Below, in pieces: positions 6,829 to 13,250 of a stretch of DNA of 13,250 nucleotides. The position numbers and the translations under genes are program-made. The notes beneath the pieces were generated by a model that did no database searches, had not been told where the DNA came from, and worked only from the letters and a program-made list of their open reading frames with translations. Source of the stretch: Paramuribaculum sp. (GTDB lineage: Bacteria; Bacteroidota; Bacteroidia; Bacteroidales; Muribaculaceae); contig JAIDKJ010000168.1 in assembly GCA_029051835.1 (NCBI GenBank), positions 1-13,250 of the forward strand. The letters run 5' to 3'. Position 1 is the first letter of the stretch; each line of letters opens with the position of its first letter.

Positions 6829-6848
6829 GGATCGGGATGGATCGGGAT
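6829..6848. repeat. Tandem 10-base duplication after ftsH
   Basis: GGATCGGGAT occurs twice in direct succession (6829-6838 and 6839-6848), immediately after the ftsH stop and upstream of the barrel gene. It is most simply a small local duplication. A 7-base direct repeat, GGCTTTA (6784-6790 and 6794-6800), lies closer to the barrel start. Neither forms a convincing hairpin, and I see no Bacteroidetes promoter here, so the barrel gene may depend on read-through from ftsH. Confidence 0.6.
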
Positions 6849-8939
6849 TCAAAGACCCTTGAACGGAGGCGGAGTGACTTCGCCCGCTTCATCGCCGTTG
6901 TCGCCGGCAGCCCCGGAGGCATCGGCGTCGGCCGGCGGCAATGCGGGAACCGCAGGAGCCGCAGCGGATTCATGATCCTCGCCATCGCCTGCAGCGTCGC
7001 TGCCTGAGCCTTCCGCTCCATTGCCCTCGGCCTGGTTTGCGGCGAGGATTTCGTCGGTGCGCGACGTCCACTGCCTCTTGCCGAAGATTTTCTCCACATC
7101 TTCGGTGAAGATCACCTCGCGGCTGATAAGCGTATCGGCCAGACGTCCGTGACCCTCGGCATGACTGCGCAGTATCTCCTTGGCGCGCTCATACTGCTCG
7201 CTTATGATTCGCGACACCTCCTCGTCGATCAGCCGCGCGCGCTCGTCGCTGTAGGGCTTGGAGAATCCGTAGTCCTGACCGGTGGAATCGTAATAGCACA
7301 GGTTGGGCAGACGGTCGCTCATGCCATAGTAGGCCACCATGGCGTAGGCCTGCTTGGTGACACGCTCCAGATCGTTGGCTGCGCCGGTGGATATATGTCC
7401 GATAAACAACTCTTCGGCCGCGCGGCCTCCGAGCGTGGAACACATCTCGTCGAGAAGCGCCTGCGTCGGGGTGATCTGACGCTCTTCGGGCAGATACCAT
7501 GCCGCTCCGAGAGCCTTGCCGCGCGGCACTATCGTCACCTTGATCAGCGGATTGGCATAGCGCAGATGCCACGACACGGTAGCGTGGCCGGCCTCATGGA
7601 CGGCGATCGAACGCTTCTCCTCGTCGGTGGTGATCTTCGAACGTTTCTCCAGTCCGCCGATGATACGGTCTACCGCGTCGATGAAGTCCTGACGTCCGAC
7701 GCTCTGCTTGTTGTGGCGGGCGGCGATCAGGGCGGCCTCGTTGCAGACGTTGGCTATGTCGGCGCCGGAAAATCCGGGAGTCTGACGTGCGAGCAGATCC
7801 ACGTCGACAGTTTCGTCGGTCTTGATCTTGCGCAGATGCACGTTGAATATCGCCACGCGGTCGTTCAGGTCGGGCAGATCCACATATATCTGACGGTCGA
7901 AGCGGCCTGCGCGCAGCAGAGCCTTGTCGAGGATGTCGGCACGGTTGGTGGCCGCCAGGATGATCACTCCGGAGTTGGTGCCGAAGCCGTCCATCTCCGT
8001 CAGCAGCTGATTGAGAGTATTTTCACGCTCGTCGTTTGAGCCCATATTCGGATTGCGTCCGCGGGCACGGCCCACGGCGTCGATCTCGTCGATAAACACT
8101 ATGCAGGGGGCTTTCTCCTTGGCCTGACGGAACAGGTCGCGCACACGCGAGGCTCCGACGCCTACAAACATCTCCACGAAGTCCGAACCCGACATGGAGA
8201 AGAACGGCACATTGGCTTCGCCGGCAACGGCTTTGGCCAGAAGGGTCTTGCCTGTTCCCGGAGGGCCTACGAGCAGCGCGCCCTTGGGTATCTTGCCGCC
8301 CAGATTGGTGTAGCGCTGGGGATTTTTAAGAAACTCCACTATCTCCTCTATCTCGGTCTTCGCCTCGGAGAGTCCGGCCACATCCTTGAATGTGACATGA
8401 ATGGGGCCATCCTTGTCGAAAATCTTCGCCTTCGACTTGCCCACGCTGAACACTCCGCCGCCAGCGCTGTCGCGGCCCGACATGCGGCGCATCATCATAA
8501 ACCAGAAGACGATAAGTATTATCACCGGGCCGAACGTCCAGAGCAGCGGACCGAAGTCGCTCCCCTTCTCATACTTGACCTCGCCGCTGAACACTCCCTC
8601 CTGACGCCACTGGTCGATCTTGTCCTGCATCTTGTCGGCCGAAGGGGATTCGGCCACGATGCGGGCGCTCACGCCCGACTCAGGCTTGAAGTTGGAGCCG
8701 AACACCACCTTGGCCAGAGAGTCGGTCAGCGCGCCCTCCACCTCTCCTTTGTTGGAGAACACGGTGATACGGCTGACGCCACGATCGTGGACATACTGTT
8801 CGAACTTGGTGTACGACACCGATTTGGTCATCGAATTGTCGTCGAAATACAATATGCCGGCGAGAAATATTATCACGATGGCATACATCCAGTACATGCT
8901 GAAACGTATGGCCGGTTTATTCTTTTTGGGTTGTTCCAT
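6849..8939 (-). CDS. ftsH: ATP-dependent zinc metalloprotease FtsH
   Basis: FtsH is a membrane-anchored hexameric AAA+ protease that degrades misfolded membrane proteins and regulatory proteins. The 696 residues show a first membrane segment (about 14-32), an extracytoplasmic domain (about 33-130), a second membrane segment (about 131-150) and the AAA module with Walker A GPPGTGKT (225-232), Walker B VFIDEID (281-287) and the second region of homology TNRAD to GRFDR (331-349, arginine fingers). The protease zinc site is HEAGH (448-452), with Asp523 of ANDLE as the likely third ligand. Residues from about 632 on form a tail of Ala, Gly, Glu, Asp and Pro that looks disordered and ends FKGL. The gene starts 30 bases after rsfS and probably shares its promoter. 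All catalytic residues are present, so it should be active. Confidence 0.98.
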   Translation of the reverse strand: MEQPKKNKPAIRFSMYWMYAIVIIFLAGILYFDDNSMTKSVSYTKFEQYVHDRGVSRITVFSNKGEVEGALTDSLAKVVFGSNFKPESGVSARIVAESPSADKMQDKIDQWRQEGVFSGEVKYEKGSDFGPLLWTFGPVIILIVFWFMMMRRMSGRDSAGGGVFSVGKSKAKIFDKDGPIHVTFKDVAGLSEAKTEIEEIVEFLKNPQRYTNLGGKIPKGALLVGPPGTGKTLLAKAVAGEANVPFFSMSGSDFVEMFVGVGASRVRDLFRQAKEKAPCIVFIDEIDAVGRARGRNPNMGSNDERENTLNQLLTEMDGFGTNSGVIILAATNRADILDKALLRAGRFDRQIYVDLPDLNDRVAIFNVHLRKIKTDETVDVDLLARQTPGFSGADIANVCNEAALIAARHNKQSVGRQDFIDAVDRIIGGLEKRSKITTDEEKRSIAVHEAGHATVSWHLRYANPLIKVTIVPRGKALGAAWYLPEERQITPTQALLDEMCSTLGGRAAEELFIGHISTGAANDLERVTKQAYAMVAYYGMSDRLPNLCYYDSTGQDYGFSKPYSDERARLIDEEVSRIISEQYERAKEILRSHAEGHGRLADTLISREVIFTEDVEKIFGKRQWTSRTDEILAANQAEGNGAEGSGSDAAGDGEDHESAAAPAVPALPPADADASGAAGDNGDEAGEVTPPPFKGL

Positions 8940-8969
8940 TTCTTGGGGTTATGTGGAAAGAGGATGGAT

Positions 8970-9329
8970 TCAGTCGAGATCGGCAATCTCTGTCACGGGC
9001 GCGTCGCTCCACAGCTCTTCGAGATTGTAATGTTCTCTCATCTCGCGGATAAACACGTGGACAAGCGTGTCGCCATAGTCGATCACTATCCACTGCGAGT
9101 TCTGGTAACCGTCGTAATTATACGGCTTTATGCCGGCCTTCTCCAGCAGATGCTCGCGGATATTGTCGGCTATCGCCGACACCTGCATCGTGGAGGTGCC
9201 TTCGCAGATGATGAAGTTGCTGGCGGCGGCACTTTCGATGCCGCTCAGATCTATGACGGATATCCGTCGTCCTTTTTTATCGTGAATTCCCTCGGTGATG
9301 AGTGCGACTATGTCAGCCTTTTGGGTCAT
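8970..9329 (-). CDS. rsfS: Ribosome silencing factor RsfS
   Basis: RsfS (RsfA/YbeB family) binds ribosomal protein uL14 on the large subunit and blocks joining with the small subunit when nutrients are short. The 119 residues match the family length. Visible landmarks are DLSGIESAAASNFIICEGTS (about 27-46), the middle HLLEKAGIKPYNYDG, and the C-terminal block WIVIDYGDTLVHVFIREMRE followed by HYNLEELWSDA, the most conserved part of the family. It is the first gene of a minus-strand group with ftsH 30 bases downstream, an order common in Bacteroidetes. A well-matched promoter lies 40-70 bases upstream of the start codon. The ATG at 9329 fits the family's N-terminus, although no Shine-Dalgarno sequence is seen. 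Confidence 0.96.
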   Translation of the reverse strand: MTQKADIVALITEGIHDKKGRRISVIDLSGIESAAASNFIICEGTSTMQVSAIADNIREHLLEKAGIKPYNYDGYQNSQWIVIDYGDTLVHVFIREMREHYNLEELWSDAPVTEIADLD

Positions 9330-9368
9330 TTTTGTCAGTTGTTCGATATGTTATGTGTTTAGAGAATG

Positions 9369-9399
9369 CAAATTTAGTCACTTACACCCATTAAAACAA
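9369..9399 (-). promoter_or_regulatory. Promoter of the rsfS-ftsH group
   Basis: On the minus strand, TAAATTTG (9369-9376) matches the Bacteroidetes -7 box TAnnTTTG exactly, and TTG (9397-9399) lies 20 bases upstream. The transcript would start near 9362, giving a leader of about 33 bases before rsfS. The site falls in the 117-base gap after feoAB, so rsfS and ftsH do not need transcription from feoAB. It is the best promoter match in the window. Confidence 0.65.
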
Positions 9400-9446
9400 T
9401 TTTCGCGCCAAAAAGGTAGGACGGAGGCATGATTTTCCTGCCGCAT

Positions 9447-11837
9447 TCAGCATAAAAGAAGCGCTATATGATAGGCTGCAAGCGCTACCAGCCATGCCAG
9501 CAATGTGTTGTAGACCACCGAAAACGCACCGTATTTCCACGAATGGGTCTCCTTGACTATGGCGGTCACGGTGGCTATGCACGGACAGTAGAGCAATATG
9601 AAAATCATGAAACTCAGAGCCGACGCGGCCGAAAAATCGGCTATGCCAGTGGCCGGATTGACAGCCGTCAGACGTGCCGACAGCGAACTGTCGTCGGCCT
9701 CCTCGTCGCCGGTGTAGAGCACTCCGAGCGTCGACACCACGATCTCCTTGGCCGGAATGCCGGCAAGGGCAGCCACTGACGCGCGCCAGTGAAAACCGAG
9801 CGGCTCCATGACGGGATTGACTATCTTTCCGGCCATCTCGAGGTACGAGTCGCGGTGCACGTCGATCTGCGAGTCGTCGGCAACCGTTGCGACGGGAACG
9901 CCGTCGGCGCCGACAGCCGTCGACTGCGGGTCGTGGAGCGGGAAATAATTGAGCGCCCACACTATGATGCTTGCCACGAGGATCACCCCGCCCATCTTCT
10001 TGAGATACTGCTGCCCCTTGCCCCACGTGTGGCGGACCGAAGCCTTGAAAGTGGGGATGCGATAGGGCGGAAGCTCCATCACGAACGGAGTGACGTCGGT
10101 GGTGAACTTGAATTTGCGCAACAACCGCGCCGTGACCATCGCCACCGCCACCCCGAGGCAATACAGACCGAGAATGACCAGCGCGGCATGGCGCTCGAAG
10201 AATGTGCCGACAAACAGCACGTAGACCGGCAGACGCGCGGAACACGACATGAAAGGATTGATCAGTATGGTTATCAGACGGCTCGTGCGGCTCTCGATAG
10301 AGCGGGTGGCCATAATGGACGGCACCGTGCATCCGAAGCCCATGATCAGCGGTATGAACGATTTGCCGTGAAGGCCTATGCGGTGCATAAGCTTGTCCAT
10401 GATAAATGCCGCGCGGGCCATATATCCCGAATCCTCCATGAAAGAGATACAGAAATACAGTATCAGTATTTGGGGCAGGAACACTATCACGCCGCCCACG
10501 CCGCCGATTATGCCGTCGGCAATGAGATCCTTCAGCGCGCCGTCGGGCATCATCTCCTGAACCAGCTGCGAGAGCTTTCCCACAAGCCACTCGATCCAGT
10601 CCATCGGATACTGTCCGATCTCGAATGTGGTCCAGAATATGAAAAACATTATGAGCAGGAATATCGGGAAACCAAACAGCTTGTTGGTCACAAAGGCATC
10701 GATGATATTCGTGGGATTATTGCGGTCCTGGTCGCCCTTGACGAGGGTTTCGGCAAGCGCCCCGGCAATAAAGCCGTATTTTTCGTCGGCTATGGCCGAC
10801 GATGCATCCTCCTTGCGCATCAGCTCTATGCGCTGCTGCTCGGCTCTGGTCGCCTCCATGATCTGCGCCGATCCGGGCAGGCTCTCGACAAGGCGCGTCA
10901 CCTCGGAATCATCCTCCAGAAGCTTTATGGCTATGAAACGCGGCGAGAAACGCGGGCTGACATCTGGCTCGGCCTTGATCAGATCCTTCACGGCAGTCAC
11001 ACCGCGCTCTATATCCTCGCCGAGATTCACGTGCACATGGCGCACCGCCTTGTCGCGTCCCTCATATACATCGATCACCGTATCAAACAGCTCGTTCAGT
11101 CCCTGACCGGTGCGACTCACCGTCGGCACCACCGGCACTCCGATCATACTTCCGAGAAGCTTGTAGTCGAGCCGGTCGCCGCTCCTTTCAAGCTCGTCGT
11201 ACATGTTGAGGGCTATCACCATCGAACGGTCCATATCTATCAGTTCGGTGGTCAGATAGAGATTGCGTTCGAGATTTGACGCCACCACCACATTGATGAT
11301 CACATCGGGAGTGGCGTCGCGCAGATATTTGCGCACATAAAGTTCTTCGGGCGAATACGATGCAAGAGAATACGTTCCGGGCAGATCGACAATATTGATC
11401 CGATAGCCCTTGTAGTCAAAATATCCCGACTTGGCATCGACCGTCACTCCGGAATAGTTCCCCACATGCTCTTTAGCGCCCGACGCCACATTGAATAGCG
11501 ATGTCTTGCCGCAGTTGGGGTTGCCCACAAGAGCCACGTTTATGGTGTGGACCGAACGGTGTTTGGCCTCTGACACCTTCTCGCCTTCGCTCCGCACCGG
11601 CTCCGACTCTTCTACGACAGGAGTCACCTCGACAAGATGCGCTTCCGACCGCCTGAGCGATATCTCATAGCCCATGATGCTGTATTTGATGGGGTCCCTC
11701 AACGGCGCGTGAAGCAACACCTCTATATCGTGCCCCTTCACGAATCCCATCTCTATCAGGCGCTTTCTAAACGCCCCGTGGCCGAGAATCTTCACGATTT
11801 TAGCTCTCTGTCCGGTCTGAAGTTCGTCTAATCTCAT
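9447..11837 (-). CDS. feoB: Ferrous iron transporter FeoAB (FeoA-FeoB fusion)
   Basis: This 796-residue inner-membrane protein imports ferrous iron. An SH3-like FeoA domain (about 1-72, MRLDELQTGQRAKI with GYEISLRRSEAHLVEV) is fused through an acidic linker (about 73-95) to FeoB. The G domain has G1 GNPNCGKT (105-112), the switch I region NYSGVTVDAKSG, G3 DLPG (151-154), G4 NMYD (211-214) and a likely G5 near SRTGQG (241-246). The membrane domain runs from about 385 to 796 and holds the two Gate motifs: GFGCTVPSIMATR (500-512) with SCSARLPVY (531-539), and a second Cys pair, CPCIATV (751-757). FeoA-FeoB fusion is usual in Bacteroidetes and puts the regulator and transporter in one chain. It has its own promoter-like site. 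I could not identify a Fur box. No separate feoC is visible. Confidence 0.97.
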   Translation of the reverse strand: MRLDELQTGQRAKIVKILGHGAFRKRLIEMGFVKGHDIEVLLHAPLRDPIKYSIMGYEISLRRSEAHLVEVTPVVEESEPVRSEGEKVSEAKHRSVHTINVALVGNPNCGKTSLFNVASGAKEHVGNYSGVTVDAKSGYFDYKGYRINIVDLPGTYSLASYSPEELYVRKYLRDATPDVIINVVVASNLERNLYLTTELIDMDRSMVIALNMYDELERSGDRLDYKLLGSMIGVPVVPTVSRTGQGLNELFDTVIDVYEGRDKAVRHVHVNLGEDIERGVTAVKDLIKAEPDVSPRFSPRFIAIKLLEDDSEVTRLVESLPGSAQIMEATRAEQQRIELMRKEDASSAIADEKYGFIAGALAETLVKGDQDRNNPTNIIDAFVTNKLFGFPIFLLIMFFIFWTTFEIGQYPMDWIEWLVGKLSQLVQEMMPDGALKDLIADGIIGGVGGVIVFLPQILILYFCISFMEDSGYMARAAFIMDKLMHRIGLHGKSFIPLIMGFGCTVPSIMATRSIESRTSRLITILINPFMSCSARLPVYVLFVGTFFERHAALVILGLYCLGVAVAMVTARLLRKFKFTTDVTPFVMELPPYRIPTFKASVRHTWGKGQQYLKKMGGVILVASIIVWALNYFPLHDPQSTAVGADGVPVATVADDSQIDVHRDSYLEMAGKIVNPVMEPLGFHWRASVAALAGIPAKEIVVSTLGVLYTGDEEADDSSLSARLTAVNPATGIADFSAASALSFMIFILLYCPCIATVTAIVKETHSWKYGAFSVVYNTLLAWLVALAAYHIALLLC

Positions 11838-11859
11838 ATTTTTGTCGGAGTTTCAGCTG

Positions 11860-11890
11860 CAAAATTGGCTATTTTATGTGTAAATTCAAA
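11860..11890 (-). promoter_or_regulatory. Putative feoAB promoter
   Basis: On the minus strand, TTTG (11887-11890) stands 19 bases upstream of CAATTTTG (11860-11867), which differs from TAnnTTTG only in its first base. The predicted start point gives a leader of only about 15-20 bases, and the surrounding 11861-11935 stretch is markedly AT-rich against the GC-rich genes. The spacing is what the Bacteroidetes housekeeping sigma factor prefers. No iron-responsive operator could be identified by eye. Confidence 0.5.
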
Positions 11891-11946
11891 GAAAATACCG
11901 ATATTTATTTATACCGATTACAAATTAAACGACCGACAGAGGCTAA

Positions 11947-11997
11947 AACACGGCGACCCCCGCGCAGCCCGCAAAGGAGCATTGACGCAGGGGTCGC
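11947..11997 (-). terminator. Likely terminator of the slyD gene
   Basis: GCGACCCCCGCG (11953-11964) pairs with CGCAGGGGTCGC (11986-11997) over 12 positions with one C-A mismatch, closing a 21-base loop. Read on the minus strand, the stem follows the slyD stop by about 40 bases and is followed after two bases by TGTTTTAG, a short T-rich tail. This suits an intrinsic terminator separating slyD from feoAB, though the T-tract is weak and the loop is large. Read on the plus strand there is no T-tract. Confidence 0.5.
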
Positions 11998-12037
11998 AAT
12001 GAGTTACAGACAGGCACCGCCGGTCTTTATGAAGCGA

Positions 12038-12631
12038 TCAGTGACAGCCGCAGCCGTCGTGATCGGAGCAGCCGCATGAATCGGAACCGTCGCCGTGACA
12101 TCCGCAGGAGTCATCGCCGCCGTGGTGGCAGCCGCAACCGCAGCCGTGAGCAGGCTGAAGCTCTTCGGGAGTAGCGTCGCGAACTGTTATGATCGAGCCC
12201 TTGAAGCGCACGTCCTTGCCGGCAAGAGGATGATTGAAGTCCATCTCCACCTCGTTGTCGGTGACTGCCACTACCAGACCGTTGATACGGTAACCGTCAG
12301 AGGTCATCATCGGGAGCACAGCGCCCTTCTTCACCATCTCCGAGTCAAATTTTCCGTCGACGGCAAACACATCCTTTTCGAGTCGTGCCACCTGTTCGGG
12401 ATCGTGCGGACCGAAAGCCTCGTCGGCCTTGACAGTCACGTCGAACTCTCCGCCGGCCTCCAGACCTTCGATAGCTTTCTCAAGCGGGCGGATCATGCCG
12501 GGAGTCACTCCGAATATGATCTTTTCAGGATCGGACACATCGGTCTGATGCACAAGCTTCTCGCCTGCAGGAGTCACTTCATAGAGATCGTAGCCCAGCT
12601 CTACATATTTTCCGGGTTGAATTTTTTCCAT
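12038..12631 (-). CDS. slyD: SlyD-type FKBP peptidyl-prolyl isomerase with Cys/His-rich metal-binding tail
   Basis: This cytoplasmic prolyl isomerase and chaperone belongs to the SlyD group of FKBPs. With the ATG at 12631 it has 197 residues: the FKBP half-domain (about 1-69), the inserted IF chaperone domain (about 70-128, starting EAFGPHDPE) and the FKBP return segment DFNHPLAGKDV (131-141), diagnostic of SlyD. From His162 to the end there are 9 Cys and 6 His in 36 residues, arranged as CGC units split by Asp/Gly/Ser. Such tails bind nickel and other divalent metals in E. coli SlyD. I prefer this start to an in-frame TTG at 12667 because MEKIQPGKYVELGYDLYE opens the FKBP fold. No clear promoter was found upstream. 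It sits upstream of feoAB in the same orientation, separated by a hairpin. The isomerase call is sure; the metal is inference. Confidence 0.93.
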   Translation of the reverse strand: MEKIQPGKYVELGYDLYEVTPAGEKLVHQTDVSDPEKIIFGVTPGMIRPLEKAIEGLEAGGEFDVTVKADEAFGPHDPEQVARLEKDVFAVDGKFDSEMVKKGAVLPMMTSDGYRINGLVVAVTDNEVEMDFNHPLAGKDVRFKGSIITVRDATPEELQPAHGCGCGCHHGGDDSCGCHGDGSDSCGCSDHDGCGCH

Positions 12632-12697
12632 ATAATCTGTTGTTTGATATTTTTTACTGCCATTCAATCTGCAAAAACCGTGCCAGCGGCGACGCTG

Positions 12698-12862
12698 TCA
12701 GCCGAGTATCGAATAAAAAGACCAGATACCAGCTGCCACTATCACTACAATGAGAATGATGGCAACCCACATAGTGCGCCTCGTACACGGCGGATAAAGC
12801 GATTGATTCTGACGGTCGGAGCCATTGACCGGCGTGCGGCGGTTGCGTTCATTATACGACAT
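12698..12862 (-). CDS. Small single-pass membrane protein (hypothetical)
   Basis: This 54-residue frame starts at the ATG at 12862 and ends 66 bases before the SlyD start. Its first 30 residues are polar and basic (SYNERNRRTPVNGSDRQNQ), then residues 31-50 (MWVAIILIVVIVAAGIWSFY) form one clear membrane segment, and four residues follow. By the positive-inside rule the basic N-terminus would stay in the cytoplasm. I do not recognise a family. The long clean hydrophobic run and the lack of any other gene here make it plausible. Against it are its small size and no Bacteroidetes promoter match upstream. An ATG at 12925 would add 21 residues (RLWDDDND at the start) with no added support. It may be co-transcribed with slyD. 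Confidence 0.45.
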   Translation of the reverse strand: MSYNERNRRTPVNGSDRQNQSLYPPCTRRTMWVAIILIVVIVAAGIWSFYSILG

Positions 12863-12989
12863 AACTACTTGTATTTTTGTGATCGACGGCTGCCAGAGAT
12901 CATTATCATCATCCCACAGCCGCATATATCAGATAAACACGTGGTCCATAGGATTTGTTTTGAACTCCCGCCGACACTCGCGCGATCCG

Positions 12990-13040
12990 CGACACAAAAA
13001 AAACAGATCCGGATCTGGACGCTAATCCAGATCCGGATCT
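12990..13040 (-). terminator. Strong intrinsic terminator after the tRNA genes
   Basis: A perfect 15-base inverted repeat pairs positions 13005-13019 with 13026-13040 around the loop CGCTAA (13020-13025). Read on the minus strand, the hairpin is followed by GTTTTTTTTGTG, so it is a textbook terminator about 10 bases after tRNA-Cys. Each arm contains AGATCCGGATCT, itself a palindrome, so the arms are also a direct repeat (13005-13016 and 13029-13040). Read on the plus strand no T-tract follows. Confidence 0.9.
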
Positions 13041-13050
13041 TTACCAAGAG

Positions 13051-13121
13051 AGGTACCAAGCAGAATCGAACTGCTGTACACGGTTTTGCAGACCGTTGCC
13101 TCACCACTCGGCCATGGTACC
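13051..13121 (-). tRNA. tRNA-Cys (anticodon GCA)
   Basis: The 71-base minus-strand sequence folds fully: acceptor GGTACCA with TGGTACC (7 of 7 pairs), D stem GCC with GGC, anticodon stem ACGGT with ACCGT around loop CTGCAAA (anticodon GCA), a 4-base variable loop, and T stem AGCAG with CTGCT around TTCGATT. The discriminator base is T (U73), an identity element of cysteine tRNAs. CCA is not encoded, as the next bases are CTC. It lies 45 bases downstream of tRNA-Ser and just before a strong terminator. Confidence 0.96.
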
Positions 13122-13166
13122 ATAAAAAAGGAAGTGATACCGTTAGGGGTGTCGTGCTTCCGTTTA

Positions 13167-13250
13167 TGGCGGTGAGGACGAGATTCGAACTCGTGGTAGG
13201 ATTGCTCCTACGTCAGTTTAGCAAACTGGTGGTTTCAGCCACTCACCCAC
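13167..13250 (-). tRNA. tRNA-Ser (anticodon GCU), 5' end cut by window edge
   Basis: The minus-strand sequence shows anticodon loop TTGCTAA (GCU, reading AGC/AGU serine codons), T stem ACGAG with CTCGT around TTCGAAT, and a long variable arm, GTAGGA - GCAA - TCCTAC, as expected for a class II serine tRNA. The acceptor 3' strand CCTCACC, discriminator G and an encoded CCA (13167-13169) are present. About six bases of the 5' acceptor strand lie beyond the window. The anticodon stem CCAGT/ACTGA has one C-A mismatch at its outer pair (27-43). It precedes tRNA-Cys in the same orientation. Confidence 0.93.

Noticed and set aside
9400..9446. A possible feoAB terminator
   Set aside because: Only a 4-base GGCA/TGCC pairing is seen before a short T-run, which is too weak to call.
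9391..10590. A second minus-strand frame within feoAB
   Set aside because: It is an offset frame of FeoB with no hydrophobic membrane pattern of its own; FeoB is continuous, so no frameshift is implied.
9789..11279. A 496-codon plus-strand open frame opposite feoAB
   Set aside because: It is antisense to FeoB G-domain and membrane motifs that are intact, and its His/Arg-rich composition gives no family signal.
13051..13250. A tRNA-associated integration site for a mobile element
   Set aside because: No integrase gene and no repeated tRNA 3' end are present in the window.

Overview
The window looks like a GC-rich chromosome segment from the Bacteroidales, probably close to Muribaculaceae; the family-level placement is inference. 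Supporting signs are a FeoA-FeoB fusion, a PorD/DUF4835 protein, a DUF695 protein, the gene order dnaN - exonuclease - coaBC - porD - recN, promoter-like sites of the Bacteroidetes type (TAnnTTTG with TTTG or TTG about 19-20 bases upstream), and starts with no clear Shine-Dalgarno sequence. Nothing indicates a phage, plasmid, insertion sequence or CRISPR array. Almost everything is core housekeeping, and most genes lie on the minus strand.

Region 1 (1-4793, minus strand) is one tight operon read right to left. It holds dnaN (sliding clamp), a DEDDh 3'-5' exonuclease, coaBC (coenzyme A synthesis), porD (type IX secretion-associated) and recN (cut by the window's left edge). coaBC overlaps the exonuclease by 1 base and porD overlaps coaBC by 4 bases, and porD and recN are 9 bases apart, so translational coupling is likely. 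A promoter-like -7 box precedes dnaN.

Region 2 (4794-5474) is a 246-base divergent intergenic stretch followed by the only plus-strand gene, a DUF695 protein with its own promoter-like site. The intergenic stretch carries three successive hairpin-plus-T-tract units on the plus strand, which no gene in the window explains.

Region 3 (5500-9399, minus strand) reads rsfS (ribosome silencing factor), ftsH (membrane AAA+ zinc protease), then a POTRA-less BamA/TamA-like outer-membrane barrel. A good promoter match lies upstream of rsfS.

Region 4 (9447-12862, minus strand) holds a small single-pass membrane protein (tentative), a SlyD-type prolyl isomerase with a Cys/His-rich metal-binding tail, a hairpin, and FeoAB (ferrous iron uptake) with its own promoter.

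Region 5 (12990-13250, minus strand) holds tRNA-Ser(GCU), cut by the right edge, tRNA-Cys(GCA), and a strong intrinsic terminator.

I see no clear new multi-gene system. The items most worth a second look are the plus-strand hairpin array by dnaN, the altered catalytic positions of the CoaC half of CoaBC, the barrel gene behind ftsH, and the metal-binding SlyD next to FeoAB.
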